Part shown: one piece after another, positions 7,498-16,018 of the stretch
How positions within the stretch are numbered: the first letter of the stretch is position 1
Layout of the letters: each line of letters begins with the position of its first letter
Assembly (NCBI GenBank): GCA_934491515.1
Contig: CAKSTF010000001.1
Location: forward strand, 1-64,000
Origin: an uncultured Eubacteriales bacterium
GTDB lineage: Bacteria > Bacillota > Clostridia > Oscillospirales > Acutalibacteraceae
DNA: 64,000 nucleotides
Direction of reading: 5' to 3'
The notes under the pieces: model-generated
Seen by the model: the letters and a program-made list of their open reading frames with translations, nothing else
Told to the model about the DNA's origin: nothing
Database searches by the model: none
Position numbers and translations under genes: made by a program

Positions 7498-10215
7498 TTA
7501 ACCTTTTTTAAGTCCGCTTTTAGCCCTGCGGTAGGGTTGTTTAAAGTTGTGTTCGTCGTCGGACGCGGTAACATCCGCCGCAGTGGGCTTGGGTGTTTCT
7601 TCAAAATGACGGCCGCCGTAATACGCGTTAAGATACATCTGTTTAATTTCGCTCATAAGCGGATATCTCGGGTTGGCGCCGGTGCACTGGTCGTCAAACG
7701 CCTGCTCGGTCATTGCGTCAAGCCGCTTTAAGAAATCCTTTTCGTCCACGCCGTAATCCTTTATGGTCTTTTTGATTCCTACGCGTTCTTTAAGTGCGTT
7801 AACCGCGGATATAAGGTTTTCAAATTTTTCGTTTGCGTTATCGCCGCCGAGTCCCAGCGCGTCCGCAACCTCGGTGTAACGCTCAAGCGTGTGCGGATGA
7901 TCATACTGAGAAAACGTGCCCATTTTTGCCGGAACATCGTTTGCATTGAAACGCAGCACTTCCTCTATCATAAGTGCGTTTGCAACACCGTGGGGCAGAT
8001 GGTGGAAAGCGCCCAGTTTATGCGCCATGGAGTGGCACACGCCGAGGAATGCGTTTGCGAACGCCATACCTGCCATTGTAGCGGCGTTTGCCATCTTTTC
8101 ACGCGCTTCAACATCGGTGCTGCCGTTATCGTAAGCGCGGGGCAGATATTCGAATATCGTTTTAAGCGCTTTTACCGCAAGTCCGTCGGTGTAATCCGTA
8201 GCCATTACCGAAGCGTATGCTTCAAGCGCGTGGGTAACTGCGTCTATGCCGGAGGCGGCGGTAAGGCTTTTCGGTGCGCTCATGTGGAAATCGGTGTCTA
8301 TAATCGCCATATTCGGCAGAAGTTCATAGTCCGCCAAAGGATATTTAACACCCGATTTTTCATCGGTTATAACCGCAAAGGGTGTAACTTCGGAACCGGT
8401 GCCTGCGGAGGTGGGTATTGCGATAAAGTAAGCCTTTTCGCCCATCTTCGGGAAGGTGTAAACACGCTTTCTGATATCTATAAAGCGCATTGCCATATCC
8501 ATAAAGTCGGCTTCCGGATGTTCGTAAAGCACCCACATGATTTTGCCAGCGTCCATTGCGGAACCGCCGCCGAGTGCTATTATGCAGTCGGGTTTAAATT
8601 CGCTCATCTGGGCGGCGCCGCGTTTTGCACATTCAAGAGTCGGGTCGGGGGCTACGTCGAAGAAAGACGCATGCGCTATACCCATTTCGTCAAGTTTATC
8701 GGTTATCGCTTTTGTGTAACCGTTTTCATATAAGAATCTGTCGGTTACAATAAATGCGCGTTTCTTGCCCATAACGTTTTTAAGTTCGTCAAGGGCTACC
8801 GGCAGACAGCCTTTTTTAATATATACCTTCTGGGGGGCTCTGAACCAAAGCATATTTTCTCTCCTCTCGGCGACCGTTTTAATATTAAGAAGGTGTTTTA
8901 CACCTACGTTTTCGCTCACGCTGTTGCCGCCCCAAGAGCCGCAGCCCAGTGTAAGCGAAGGCGTGAGTTTAAAGTTGTAAAGGTCGCCTATGCCGCCCTG
9001 AGAGGAGGGTGTGTTTACAAGTATGCGGCAGGTTTTCATACGTTCGGTAAATTCATCAAGTATCGCGCGTTCGGTCATCTCGTTAAGATATATCGAAGAA
9101 GTGTGGCCGTAGCCGCCATCCGCTATAAGACGTTCGGCTTTTGTGAAAGCGTCCTCAATATCCTCCGCCTTGTACATTGCAAGTACGGGCGAGAGTTTTT
9201 CGTGCGCAAACTCTTCCGAAAGGTCAACGCTTTCAACTTCGCCTATCAGTATTTTTGTGCCCACCGGTACCTGAACGCCGGAAAGTTCCGCGATTCTTGC
9301 CGCCGACTGACCCACGATAGACGCATTAAGCGCGCCGTTTATAATAATGGTTTTTCTTACCTTATCGGTTTCGGCGCCTTTAAGGAAATAGCAGCCGCGC
9401 GCCGCAAATTCCTGTTTTACAGCGTCGTATATATCTTTATGCACTATAACCGACTGTTCGGAAGCGCATATCATACCGTTATCAAAGGTTTTTGAATGGA
9501 TTATCGAGTTTACCGCAAGCACGATATCCGCCGATTTATCAATAATCGCAGGTGTGTTGCCGGCGCCTACGCCGAGTGCCGGTTTACCCGAAGAATACGC
9601 CGCCTTTACCATGCCGGGACCGCCCGTGGCAAGGATTATGTCGGCTTCTTTCATAAGCAGGTTGGTCATTTCAAGACTCGGAACGTCGATCCATGCGATA
9701 ACGTCGTCGGGCGCGCCTGCCTTTACCGCGGCTTCAAGCACAAGTTTTGCGGCCGCTATTGTGGAACCCTTTGCCCTGGGGTGAGGGCTTATGATTATGG
9801 CGTTTCTTGTTTTAAGTGCCAAAAGGCATTTGAATATTGCGGTAGAGGTGGGGTTGGTGGTAGGTATTACCGCCGCGATAACGCCTATCGGTTCGGCTAT
9901 TTTTTTAACGCCGTATGCCTTATCTTCTTCAATAACACCGCAGGTTTTTGTGTGGCGGTAAGCGTTGTATATATGTTCGGAAGCATAGTTGTTTTTTATT
10001 ACTTTATCTTCCACAACGCCCATACCGGTTTCTTCAACCGCCATTTTGGCAAGCGGTATTCTTGCCTTGTCTGCAGCGGAAGCGGCGGCAAAGAAAATTT
10101 TATCCACCTGTTCCTGTGTATAATGCGAATACTTTTCCTGCGCTGCCTTTACACGGGAAAGCGCGGTTTCCAATGATGCAACACTGTCTACAATTTCTTT
10201 TTTAACCGTTTTCAT
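7498..10215 (-). CDS. adhE: bifunctional acetaldehyde-CoA/alcohol dehydrogenase
   Basis: This 905-residue protein is full-length AdhE, which reduces acetyl-CoA to acetaldehyde and then to ethanol using two NADH. The N-terminal half is a CoA-acylating aldehyde dehydrogenase with the active-site Cys in the segment GMICASEQ (about residue 250). The C-terminal half is an iron-dependent alcohol dehydrogenase, with the nucleotide-binding GGGSAMDAGK and the GTGSEVTPF segment, and the His-rich iron ligands in GVCHSMAHKLGAFHHLPHG. The ATG has an AGGAGG site about 8 bases upstream. A Rex-like operator overlaps its promoter, which fits induction at high NADH/NAD+. It is likely the first gene of a seven-gene operon. 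Confidence 0.96.
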   Translation of the reverse strand: MKTVKKEIVDSVASLETALSRVKAAQEKYSHYTQEQVDKIFFAAASAADKARIPLAKMAVEETGMGVVEDKVIKNNYASEHIYNAYRHTKTCGVIEEDKAYGVKKIAEPIGVIAAVIPTTNPTSTAIFKCLLALKTRNAIIISPHPRAKGSTIAAAKLVLEAAVKAGAPDDVIAWIDVPSLEMTNLLMKEADIILATGGPGMVKAAYSSGKPALGVGAGNTPAIIDKSADIVLAVNSIIHSKTFDNGMICASEQSVIVHKDIYDAVKQEFAARGCYFLKGAETDKVRKTIIINGALNASIVGQSAARIAELSGVQVPVGTKILIGEVESVDLSEEFAHEKLSPVLAMYKAEDIEDAFTKAERLIADGGYGHTSSIYLNEMTERAILDEFTERMKTCRILVNTPSSQGGIGDLYNFKLTPSLTLGCGSWGGNSVSENVGVKHLLNIKTVAERRENMLWFRAPQKVYIKKGCLPVALDELKNVMGKKRAFIVTDRFLYENGYTKAITDKLDEMGIAHASFFDVAPDPTLECAKRGAAQMSEFKPDCIIALGGGSAMDAGKIMWVLYEHPEADFMDMAMRFIDIRKRVYTFPKMGEKAYFIAIPTSAGTGSEVTPFAVITDEKSGVKYPLADYELLPNMAIIDTDFHMSAPKSLTAASGIDAVTHALEAYASVMATDYTDGLAVKALKTIFEYLPRAYDNGSTDVEAREKMANAATMAGMAFANAFLGVCHSMAHKLGAFHHLPHGVANALMIEEVLRFNANDVPAKMGTFSQYDHPHTLERYTEVADALGLGGDNANEKFENLISAVNALKERVGIKKTIKDYGVDEKDFLKRLDAMTEQAFDDQCTGANPRYPLMSEIKQMYLNAYYGGRHFEETPKPTAADVTASDDEHNFKQPYRRAKSGLKKG

Positions 10216-10258
10216 AAGTAACCTCCTGATTTGTGCGAAAGGAATGCTGCTTTATTGA

Positions 10259-10295
10259 TTGTTAATATTTTATCAAACTCTTGCACTGTTGAGAA
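10259..10295 (-). promoter_or_regulatory. adhE promoter with Rex-like operator
   Basis: An 18-bp dyad, TTGTTAA (10259-10265), four bases, TTATCAA (10270-10276), matches the Gram-positive Rex operator TTGTTAA-N4-TTAACAA at 13 of 14 defined positions. Read on the minus strand, a TAAAAT box (10267-10272) and a TTCTCA box (10290-10295) are 17 bases apart. The operator therefore covers the -10 element. Rex is known to repress adhE in Clostridia when NADH is low. Confidence 0.7.
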
Positions 10296-10375
10296 TTGCC
10301 ACTTTTTCATAATAGTATTGCCTTAAATGCAACGGCTGTATCAAACGCCTGTTTTCAGGCAAAACATGTACGGGG

Positions 10376-10401
10376 TCCCGATTGTTTTTCGGGATTTTTT
10401 T
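10376..10401 (+). terminator. orphan intrinsic terminator facing the LysR gene
   Basis: TCCCGA (10376-10381) pairs with TCGGGA (10389-10394), followed by seven T residues on the plus strand. No plus-strand gene ends here, so it would act on antisense transcripts entering the LysR gene. On the minus strand it lacks a T run and is a poor terminator. The rest of 10216-10452 shows only the adhE control region. Confidence 0.45.
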
Positions 10402-10452
10402 AATTTTAAACACAAACGCCGAAATCATAAGAAACGCTGCCTGTTGCGCCGT

Positions 10453-11379
10453 TTATTTCATTGTTTTACGCTTTGCTTTTATAAGTTCGTCGATAAACAT
10501 TTTATCGTATTCGGAAAGTACGCGATCACTGCGGCGGATAAGAACGTCCCTGTAACCGCGGCGGTTCTCACGACATTCACGTTCTACAAGACCGTACCGT
10601 TCAAGAAGCGCTTTCGGTATCGGAGATACCCACATATAAGTTTCGGTGTTTTCGGAAAGAAGTTCGAACTGACTTCCCCTTTCAAAAACAAATATTCTGC
10701 GGTTTGAATCCTCCGGCAGTTCGGTCTTTTTTACCTCCTCAAGCGGAAGCGACGGCACATAAGGATCGGCATGCGCCACTTCTATAAAATTACGCAGATC
10801 TTCGTATTCAATTTCCTCTTTTTCGGAAAGCGGGTTTTTACGGCTCATAAGAAGGCGGTATGTAAATTCGGAAACAAGTTCGCCGTTTATGTTCTTTTCC
10901 GTAAGAAGTTTATCGTAATAACCGCTGTATTCCTCGGCGTAACGCAGTATTCCCAGACGGTAATCGTCCTTTAAAATATTTTTAAGCGTGCGCATGGAAT
11001 TTGTTTCTTTATAAAAAATTTCCACGTTATCGTTTTTACCAATGTGCTTTGAAAATTCAACAAACGCTTCTGTAATGTAACTGGCGCGCGGCACGGAAAC
11101 CGAAAAACGCGATTTTTCAACACCGCGGTTTTTGAACATTTCGTCCATTGAATCCACCTGACGCAATATTTTTGAAGCGTAATTTACAAACAATTCGCCG
11201 TCCGGCGTTAAAAACATACCTTTGGGACTGCGTTCAAAAAGAACCGCACCCAAAGAAGTTTCAAGTTCCTTTATGGCACGGCTCAACGCCGACTGCCCCA
11301 CATAAAGTTGATCCGCGGCCTTGTTTATTGAATTTGTTTCCGCTATTTTCACGGCATAACGCATCTGTAAAAGATTCAT
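10453..11379 (-). CDS. LysR-family transcriptional regulator
   Basis: This 308-residue protein has the LysR winged helix-turn-helix at residues 1-60 (SINKAADQLYVGQSALSRAIKELE shown in part; key block QSALSRAIKELE) and a C-terminal ligand-binding domain typical of the family. It should bind DNA as a tetramer and respond to a small effector. It lies upstream of adhE in the same direction, separated by 237 bases that hold the adhE promoter, so adhE is a candidate target in addition to Rex control. The effector is unknown. Confidence 0.88.
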   Translation of the reverse strand: MNLLQMRYAVKIAETNSINKAADQLYVGQSALSRAIKELETSLGAVLFERSPKGMFLTPDGELFVNYASKILRQVDSMDEMFKNRGVEKSRFSVSVPRASYITEAFVEFSKHIGKNDNVEIFYKETNSMRTLKNILKDDYRLGILRYAEEYSGYYDKLLTEKNINGELVSEFTYRLLMSRKNPLSEKEEIEYEDLRNFIEVAHADPYVPSLPLEEVKKTELPEDSNRRIFVFERGSQFELLSENTETYMWVSPIPKALLERYGLVERECRENRRGYRDVLIRRSDRVLSEYDKMFIDELIKAKRKTMK

Positions 11380-11469
11380 TATTCATCACCCTGCTTTACA
11401 CTCTGTGCTTATTTTAACATATAATAAGGCCGCCGTCTACAAGAATTGTTTGCTATTTCTAAAATTTTA

Positions 11470-11505
11470 AAAACCCTGCTTTTCCAAAGGAAAGCAGGGT
11501 TTTAA
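11470..11505 (-). terminator. intrinsic terminator after kbl
   Basis: A CCCTGCTTT arm pairs with AAAGCAGGG around a short loop (11470-11505). On the minus strand it is followed by TTTTT, directly after the kbl stop codon, so it ends the tdh-kbl unit before the LysR gene. Confidence 0.8.
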
Positions 11506-11509
11506 TTTT

Positions 11510-12700
11510 TCAGATTCCGAGTTCCGCTTTTGCTTTTTTGAAACATTCAACGGCAAACGCAAGATCCTCTTTTGTGTGCGCCGCGGATATCTGCGTGCGT
11601 ATTCTCGCCTTGCCCTTAGGCACTACGGGGTAGGTAAAGGCAACGGCATATACGCCCAGTTCGTAAAGTTTTTCCGCCATGCGCGCGGCTGTTTTTTCAT
11701 CGTAGAACATTACCGGCACGCAGGGGTGTGTCCCCTCGATAACATCAAAGCCCGAGTCAACAAGGGCCTTGCGGTAATCAGCCACCATGCTTTCAAGGTG
11801 ATCCCTAAGCGATGTATCGTGACTTAACATATCAATTGCCTTGAGCGTTGCCGCGGCAACCGCAGGGGTTAAGGTATTAGAGAAAAGATACGGTCTTGAA
11901 CGCTGCCTTAAAAGTTCGATTATTTCACGTCTGCCCGTGGTAAAACCGCCGGAAGCGCCGCCCAGCGCTTTGCCGAAAGTGCCGGTTATAACGTCTACTC
12001 TGCCTACAACTCCGCAATATTCGGTACTGCCTCTTCCTTTTTTGCCGACAAAGCCGGAAGCGTGTGAATCGTCCACCATAACAAGCGCACCGTATTTATC
12101 GGCAAGGTCGCAAATACCCTTTAAGTTCGCTATAATTCCGTCCATGGAGAAAACGCCGTCGGTAGCGATAAGTTTTATGCGCGCGCCGTCGCGGTCGGCG
12201 GCTTTAAGGTTTTCTTCAAGACTTTCCATATCGTTGTTTTTATAACGGTAGCGTTTTGCTTTGCAAAGACGTATACCGTCTATTATGGAAGCGTGGTTAA
12301 GTTCGTCGGATATCACCGCGTCCTCCGCCGAAAGTATGGTTTCGAAAAGACCGCCGTTTGCGTCAAAACAGGAGGAATAAAGTATGGTGTCGTCCGTGCC
12401 GAAAAATTCCGAAACGCTCTTCTCAAGGCGCTTATGTATTTCCTGCGTGCCGCAGATAAACCTTACCGAAGCAAGGCCGTAACCGTATTCTTCATAAGCC
12501 TGTTTTGCCGCCGCTGCAAGGTCTTTGTTGTCGGCAAGACCCAAATAGTTGTTTGCGCACATATTAAGCAGTTTTTTGCCGTCGGCGTAGATATATGCCG
12601 ACTGCGGAGTGGTTATAACGCGCTCTTTTTTATACGCGCCGGACTGTTTAATTTCATCAATGGTCTGCGCGTAAAAATTCAATGCTTCTTTTCCGTTCAT
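11510..12700 (-). CDS. kbl: glycine C-acetyltransferase (2-amino-3-ketobutyrate CoA ligase)
   Basis: This 396-residue PLP enzyme of the alpha-oxoamine synthase family cleaves 2-amino-3-oxobutanoate with CoA to glycine and acetyl-CoA. The PLP lysine lies in the motif TGTFGKALGG (about residues 235-244), and the Asp/His of the PLP site are in DGVFSMDG and DDSHASGF. It follows tdh by 36 bases, so the pair forms the threonine dehydrogenase route of threonine breakdown. An AAGGAGA ribosome binding site lies 8 bases before the ATG. Related 8-amino-7-oxononanoate synthases share the fold, but the tdh neighbour decides the assignment. Confidence 0.94.
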   Translation of the reverse strand: MNGKEALNFYAQTIDEIKQSGAYKKERVITTPQSAYIYADGKKLLNMCANNYLGLADNKDLAAAAKQAYEEYGYGLASVRFICGTQEIHKRLEKSVSEFFGTDDTILYSSCFDANGGLFETILSAEDAVISDELNHASIIDGIRLCKAKRYRYKNNDMESLEENLKAADRDGARIKLIATDGVFSMDGIIANLKGICDLADKYGALVMVDDSHASGFVGKKGRGSTEYCGVVGRVDVITGTFGKALGGASGGFTTGRREIIELLRQRSRPYLFSNTLTPAVAAATLKAIDMLSHDTSLRDHLESMVADYRKALVDSGFDVIEGTHPCVPVMFYDEKTAARMAEKLYELGVYAVAFTYPVVPKGKARIRTQISAAHTKEDLAFAVECFKKAKAELGI

Positions 12701-12736
12701 AAGTATTCTCCTTAATACAGTTTTAAAGTAGGCACA

Positions 12737-13789
12737 TTATTTTTTAAGATCCGCCCAGTCAAGAATTACCTTGCCGGAGTGACCGGATATCATAGCCTCG
12801 AATCCCTTTTCCCAATCGTTTACGGAAAATCTGTGGGTTATGATCTTTTCAAGCGGGAAACCGGCCTCTACCATCGCCTGCATTTTGTACCATGTCTCGT
12901 AGGTTTCTCTGCCGTAGATTCCCTTTATTTTAAGGCCGTTCCAGATTATCGTATTTATCGGAACTTCGGTCATATTTACGTTCTGAAGTCCTAAAAGCGC
13001 TATTCTGCCGCCGTTGCACATAGAGTTTATCAGCTGGTTAAGCGCCGCCTTATTGCCGGACATTTCAAGGCCTACGTCAAAGCCTTCGATAATTCCGCAT
13101 TCGTGCATTACTTCCTTAAGGTCGGTTTTGGCGGTGTTAACAGCCATTACGCCGAACTGTCTTGCAAGACCTAAGCGGTATTCGTTAACGTCGGTTATAA
13201 TAACGTGGCGCGCGCCCGAAAACTTGGCTATCGCCGCTGCCATTATGCCTATGGGGCCGGCGCCGGTAACAAGCACGTCTTCACCCAGTTTATCAAAGGA
13301 AAGCGCAGCGTGCGTTGCGTTGCCGAAAGGATCGAATATAGAATAAAGTTCCTCGGGTATATTGGGCGAACAGTGAATTACGTTGCTTTCGGGAATCACA
13401 AGATATTCCGCAAAAGCGCCGTCACGGTTTACGCCCACGCCTTTGGTGTGGGGGCATAACTGACCCTGACCCGCGCGGCAGTGGCGGCATGTGCCGCATA
13501 CTATGTGGCCCTCGCCCGAAACTATATCGCCTATTTTGCAGGAATGTACGTTATCGCCTATCTCGACCACTTCGCCTACATACTCGTGTCCCGCGGTGGT
13601 TCCGGGTTTTATGGTTTCCTGCGCCCACTCGTTCCACTGATATATATGTACGTCCGTGCCGCATATAGCGGTTTTATGTATCTTTATTTTTACATCATCC
13701 GGGCCTACTTCGGGTATGTCTACAAGTTTCATTGTAAGACCTGCTTCCGGTTTATCCTTTACAAGAGCCCACATTTTATTTTCTGCCAT
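12737..13789 (-). CDS. tdh: L-threonine 3-dehydrogenase
   Basis: This 350-residue zinc-dependent medium-chain dehydrogenase oxidises L-threonine to 2-amino-3-oxobutanoate with NAD+. It has the catalytic zinc site ICGTDVHIYQW with GHEYVGEV, the four-Cys structural zinc loop (CGTCRHCRAGQGQLC, about 97-111) and the Rossmann motif GAGPIG. Length and motifs match bacterial Tdh. It is the first gene of tdh-kbl, with a good GGGAGA site before the ATG and a promoter at 13821-13849. Confidence 0.94.
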   Translation of the reverse strand: MAENKMWALVKDKPEAGLTMKLVDIPEVGPDDVKIKIHKTAICGTDVHIYQWNEWAQETIKPGTTAGHEYVGEVVEIGDNVHSCKIGDIVSGEGHIVCGTCRHCRAGQGQLCPHTKGVGVNRDGAFAEYLVIPESNVIHCSPNIPEELYSIFDPFGNATHAALSFDKLGEDVLVTGAGPIGIMAAAIAKFSGARHVIITDVNEYRLGLARQFGVMAVNTAKTDLKEVMHECGIIEGFDVGLEMSGNKAALNQLINSMCNGGRIALLGLQNVNMTEVPINTIIWNGLKIKGIYGRETYETWYKMQAMVEAGFPLEKIITHRFSVNDWEKGFEAMISGHSGKVILDWADLKK

Positions 13790-13820
13790 ACTATCTCTCC
13801 CTTTCGGTTTTATGTCTTTG

Positions 13821-13849
13821 ATTATACTCTATTTTGTTTTCGATAGCAA
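13821..13849 (-). promoter_or_regulatory. tdh-kbl promoter
   Basis: On the minus strand a TTGCTA box (13844-13849) and a perfect TATAAT (13821-13826) are 17 bases apart, about 30 bases before the tdh start. Confidence 0.65.
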
Positions 13850-13943
13850 GACAAATTTGCAAAAAACAGAGCCGTTTCCGCGTTTTTTGACCGAAAAGAG
13901 AAGTTTTCCGGCAATTTGCAGATTCGGCTCGTCGTTTTTTAAG

Positions 13944-14528
13944 TTACAGGATACCTTTTATAAATATTTCAAGACCTATCACAACAAGTATACATCCGCC
14001 GAAAACAGAGGCTTTATTTGCAAGCAGCGTTCCGAATTTTTTGCCTATTGCAAGGCCGACCATACAAATTATAAAGGTTACCGTTGCAATTATAAGCGAA
14101 GCGGTAAGCGCGCCCGTAAAATTATATTCGGAAATGGTGAATCCCACCGAAAGCGCGTCTATCGAAGTGGCAACGCCCTGCAAAAGCAGCGTTCCGAAGT
14201 TTATTATCGTTTCGGGCTTTTCGCCGTCTTTATTCTTTATGCCCTCTACTATCATCTTTCCGCCTATGAATCCCAAAAGCAGAAGGGATATTACGGGCGT
14301 CATTTTAGCAAACACCTTGAACTTTTCCGCCGCGGCGTGAACCACCGCCCAGCCCGTCATGGGCATTACCGCCTGAAAAACTGCATAGACCGCCGCAATA
14401 CCGCACATACGGCGCACGCGCATACGGCTTTCCGCCATGGCGTTTGCCATAGACACCGAAAAAGCATCCATTGCAAGGCCCACGCCCAAAAGCGCGCTGT
14501 TCATAAAAAAGGCAATGTCAAGTCTCAT
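13944..14528 (-). CDS. mntP: manganese efflux pump MntP
   Basis: This 195-residue membrane protein has six hydrophobic segments and two internally repeated motifs with membrane Asp residues, GLAMDAFSVSMA (first half) and GVATSIDALSVGF (second half), the hallmark of MntP. It exports Mn2+ from the cytoplasm. The ATG at 14528 is preferred to upstream ATG codons because a GGGGGAA site lies about 7 bases before it. The gene sits behind a perfect promoter, a yybP-ykoY manganese riboswitch and a terminator, a well-known pairing that strongly supports the function. Confidence 0.92.
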   Translation of the reverse strand: MRLDIAFFMNSALLGVGLAMDAFSVSMANAMAESRMRVRRMCGIAAVYAVFQAVMPMTGWAVVHAAAEKFKVFAKMTPVISLLLLGFIGGKMIVEGIKNKDGEKPETIINFGTLLLQGVATSIDALSVGFTISEYNFTGALTASLIIATVTFIICMVGLAIGKKFGTLLANKASVFGGCILVVIGLEIFIKGIL

Positions 14529-14649
14529 TAAAAATTCCCCCGAACACAACGCCCAAAAAAGGGCGCTTGTGATAATATATGCCGACCGCATAAGGTTAAA
14601 TGCCGGAACAAAACAGCCACGGCATTTTTACGGTTTTTTACGGCAAAAA

Positions 14650-14686
14650 CAAAAACCGTGAACGGATAATTCCGTTCACGGTAAAA
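14650..14686 (-). terminator. terminator of the mntP riboswitch expression platform
   Basis: A perfect 12-bp stem (14655-14666 with 14671-14682, loop of four) is followed on the minus strand by TTTTTGTTTTTG. It lies between the aptamer and the mntP start. CATGTAC (near 14700) can pair with GTACATG (14793-14799) at the aptamer's 3' edge, a possible competing fold. Confidence 0.75.
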
Positions 14687-14795
14687 CACATAAAAAGCCC
14701 CATGTACGGAAAACCGAACAGCACAACCGAAAAGCACGCGGAAAACCGCGCCGCCTTACCCGAAAACACGGGCAAATACGGTTTTGCTGTTTGTA

Positions 14796-14893
14796 CATGA
14801 GTCTTGCAATACGGCAGCGCCGCTTTGGCAAGCCAGGTCCGGGACCGGTATGTTGACTTGCCGTGCAAAATGCACCTGCTACTCCCTCACAAG
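14796..14893 (-). ncRNA. yybP-ykoY (Mn2+) riboswitch aptamer
   Basis: Read on the minus strand, the element has the conserved yybP-ykoY landmarks in order: a GAGGGAGTAGC loop after the closing helix, an AAGTCAACA segment, a CCTGGCTTGCC segment, and GCAAGACTC returning to the closing helix. Known members bind Mn2+ and switch on MntP-type exporters. The aptamer starts a few bases after a perfect promoter, and a terminator follows, so Mn2+ binding is inferred to relieve termination. Confidence 0.85.
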
Positions 14894-14898
14894 GGAGG

Positions 14899-14927
14899 AT
14901 TATACCATTTATCGGTACAATTGTCAA
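14899..14927 (-). promoter_or_regulatory. perfect-consensus promoter for the mntP leader
   Basis: On the minus strand TTGACA (14922-14927) and TATAAT (14899-14904) are separated by exactly 17 bases. Transcription would begin right at the 5' edge of the riboswitch. Confidence 0.9.
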
Positions 14928-14942
14928 TGTGAAAAATACGCG

Positions 14943-15215
14943 TTACTCTGCCTGCTGCGTTTTACTTTCTTCTTCCGCGGCGGCTTTAACCGCGCGGCTC
15001 AACTGGTCCGCACAGGAAGTGCCCTTTGTTCCGCAGGTGTTGCCGGCAAGCGTATCCACGATAAAATCCACGGTCTGCCCTTCAAGAATTTTTGATATCG
15101 CTTTAAGGTTGCCGTTGCAGCCGCCCGTAAATTCTATGTTTTTAACGCGGCCGTCCTCAATCTCAAACTGTATTTCCCGCGCACATACGCCTTCGGGTCT
15201 GTAACTGTATTTCAT
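14943..15215 (-). CDS. TSCPD-domain protein (TIGR03905 type)
   Basis: This 90-residue protein resembles the small TSCPD family related to the C-terminal domain of adenosylcobalamin-dependent ribonucleotide reductases. Visible marks are FTGGCNGNLKAI (about 29-40), the sequence GTKGTSCADQL (about 62-72), and four Cys in all. The function of the stand-alone form is not known; a metal or nucleotide-related role has been suggested for the family. It has a good AAGGAAG site before the ATG and ends just before the mntP promoter. Confidence 0.8.
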   Translation of the reverse strand: MKYSYRPEGVCAREIQFEIEDGRVKNIEFTGGCNGNLKAISKILEGQTVDFIVDTLAGNTCGTKGTSCADQLSRAVKAAAEEESKTQQAE

Positions 15216-15237
15216 TGTTTACTTCCTTCTTTATGCC

Positions 15238-15292
15238 GTAAAAATTATTGTTACACCCGATGTTATTTCTATCGGGTGCAACAATAATTATA
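15238..15292 (-). terminator. long hairpin terminator after the flavodoxin operon
   Basis: Bases 15243-15252 and 15280-15289 form a 10-bp stem, continued after one mismatch by CACCCGAT/ATCGGGTG around a nine-base loop. On the minus strand a run of five T residues follows. It lies directly after the broken flavodoxin gene. Confidence 0.7.
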
Positions 15293-15322
15293 TTACCGCT
15301 TTCTGATAATTTCAACTGTATT

Positions 15323-15964
15323 TCAGGATATTTTTGCCAGTGTATCCTGCGCCCACTTTGCCGTTTCCGATTCCTGCGCAGATGAAGAAAAGCGTTTGCC
15401 TTCAAGCCAGTTGCCCGTGCCTGCCGCACTTTTAAGCAGTTCGCCGCTGTTTCCGAGCCCCGAACTTGCGGAAGTGCAGAACGGTATAACGGTTTTTCCC
15501 GTAAAATCGTTTGATTTTACGAATCCGTCAACCGGCCACGCGGCTATTCCCCACCAGATAGGATACCCCACATAAACCGTATCATACTGCACGAAATTAT
15601 CGGGCGTCGCCTTTGCAAGGGGAACGTTTCTCTCGCTTTCGTCGTCATGTTCTTTCGATACGCGGCTGTTTTTATCGTTCCAGTTAAGATCGTCCGAAGT
15701 GTATGGCTTTTCGGGAACTATTTCAAACAAATCTGCGCCTATGACCTTTGCAATGCTTTAGGCTGCCGCCTTTGTGCTGCCCGTTGCAGAAAAATATGCA
15801 ACAAGCACCTTCTTATCGGAACTGTCCGCCGTGCTTTGCGGAGGCCCGGCACTGCTTCCTTGAGCAGACGAATTAACGTCGCTGCCGCCGCCTGTACCGC
15901 AGGCGGCAAGAGAAAGCATAAAAACAAGACTTAAAACAAGCGGTATTATTTTTTTCATTTTCAT
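15323..15964 (-). pseudogene. flavodoxin-domain lipoprotein interrupted by an in-frame TAA
   Basis: The reading frame from 15964 encodes a lipoprotein signal peptide with lipobox LAAC, a Ser/Gly-rich linker, and the start of a flavodoxin domain (VLVAYFSATGSTK, the FMN phosphate loop). A TAA at 15758-15760 then stops translation. The same frame continues at once as SIAKVIGADLFEIVP and on to a normal flavodoxin end at 15323. No bases are gained or lost, so one substitution (for example from AAA, GAA or CAA) explains it. It may be a recent pseudogene, a sequencing error, or read-through. The intact protein would be a membrane-anchored flavin electron carrier. Confidence 0.8.
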
Positions 15965-16018
15965 TCACTCCTTTAATTCTGACGGAATAATCGGTAAAAA
16001 GCGACCGTGAAATTTGTT

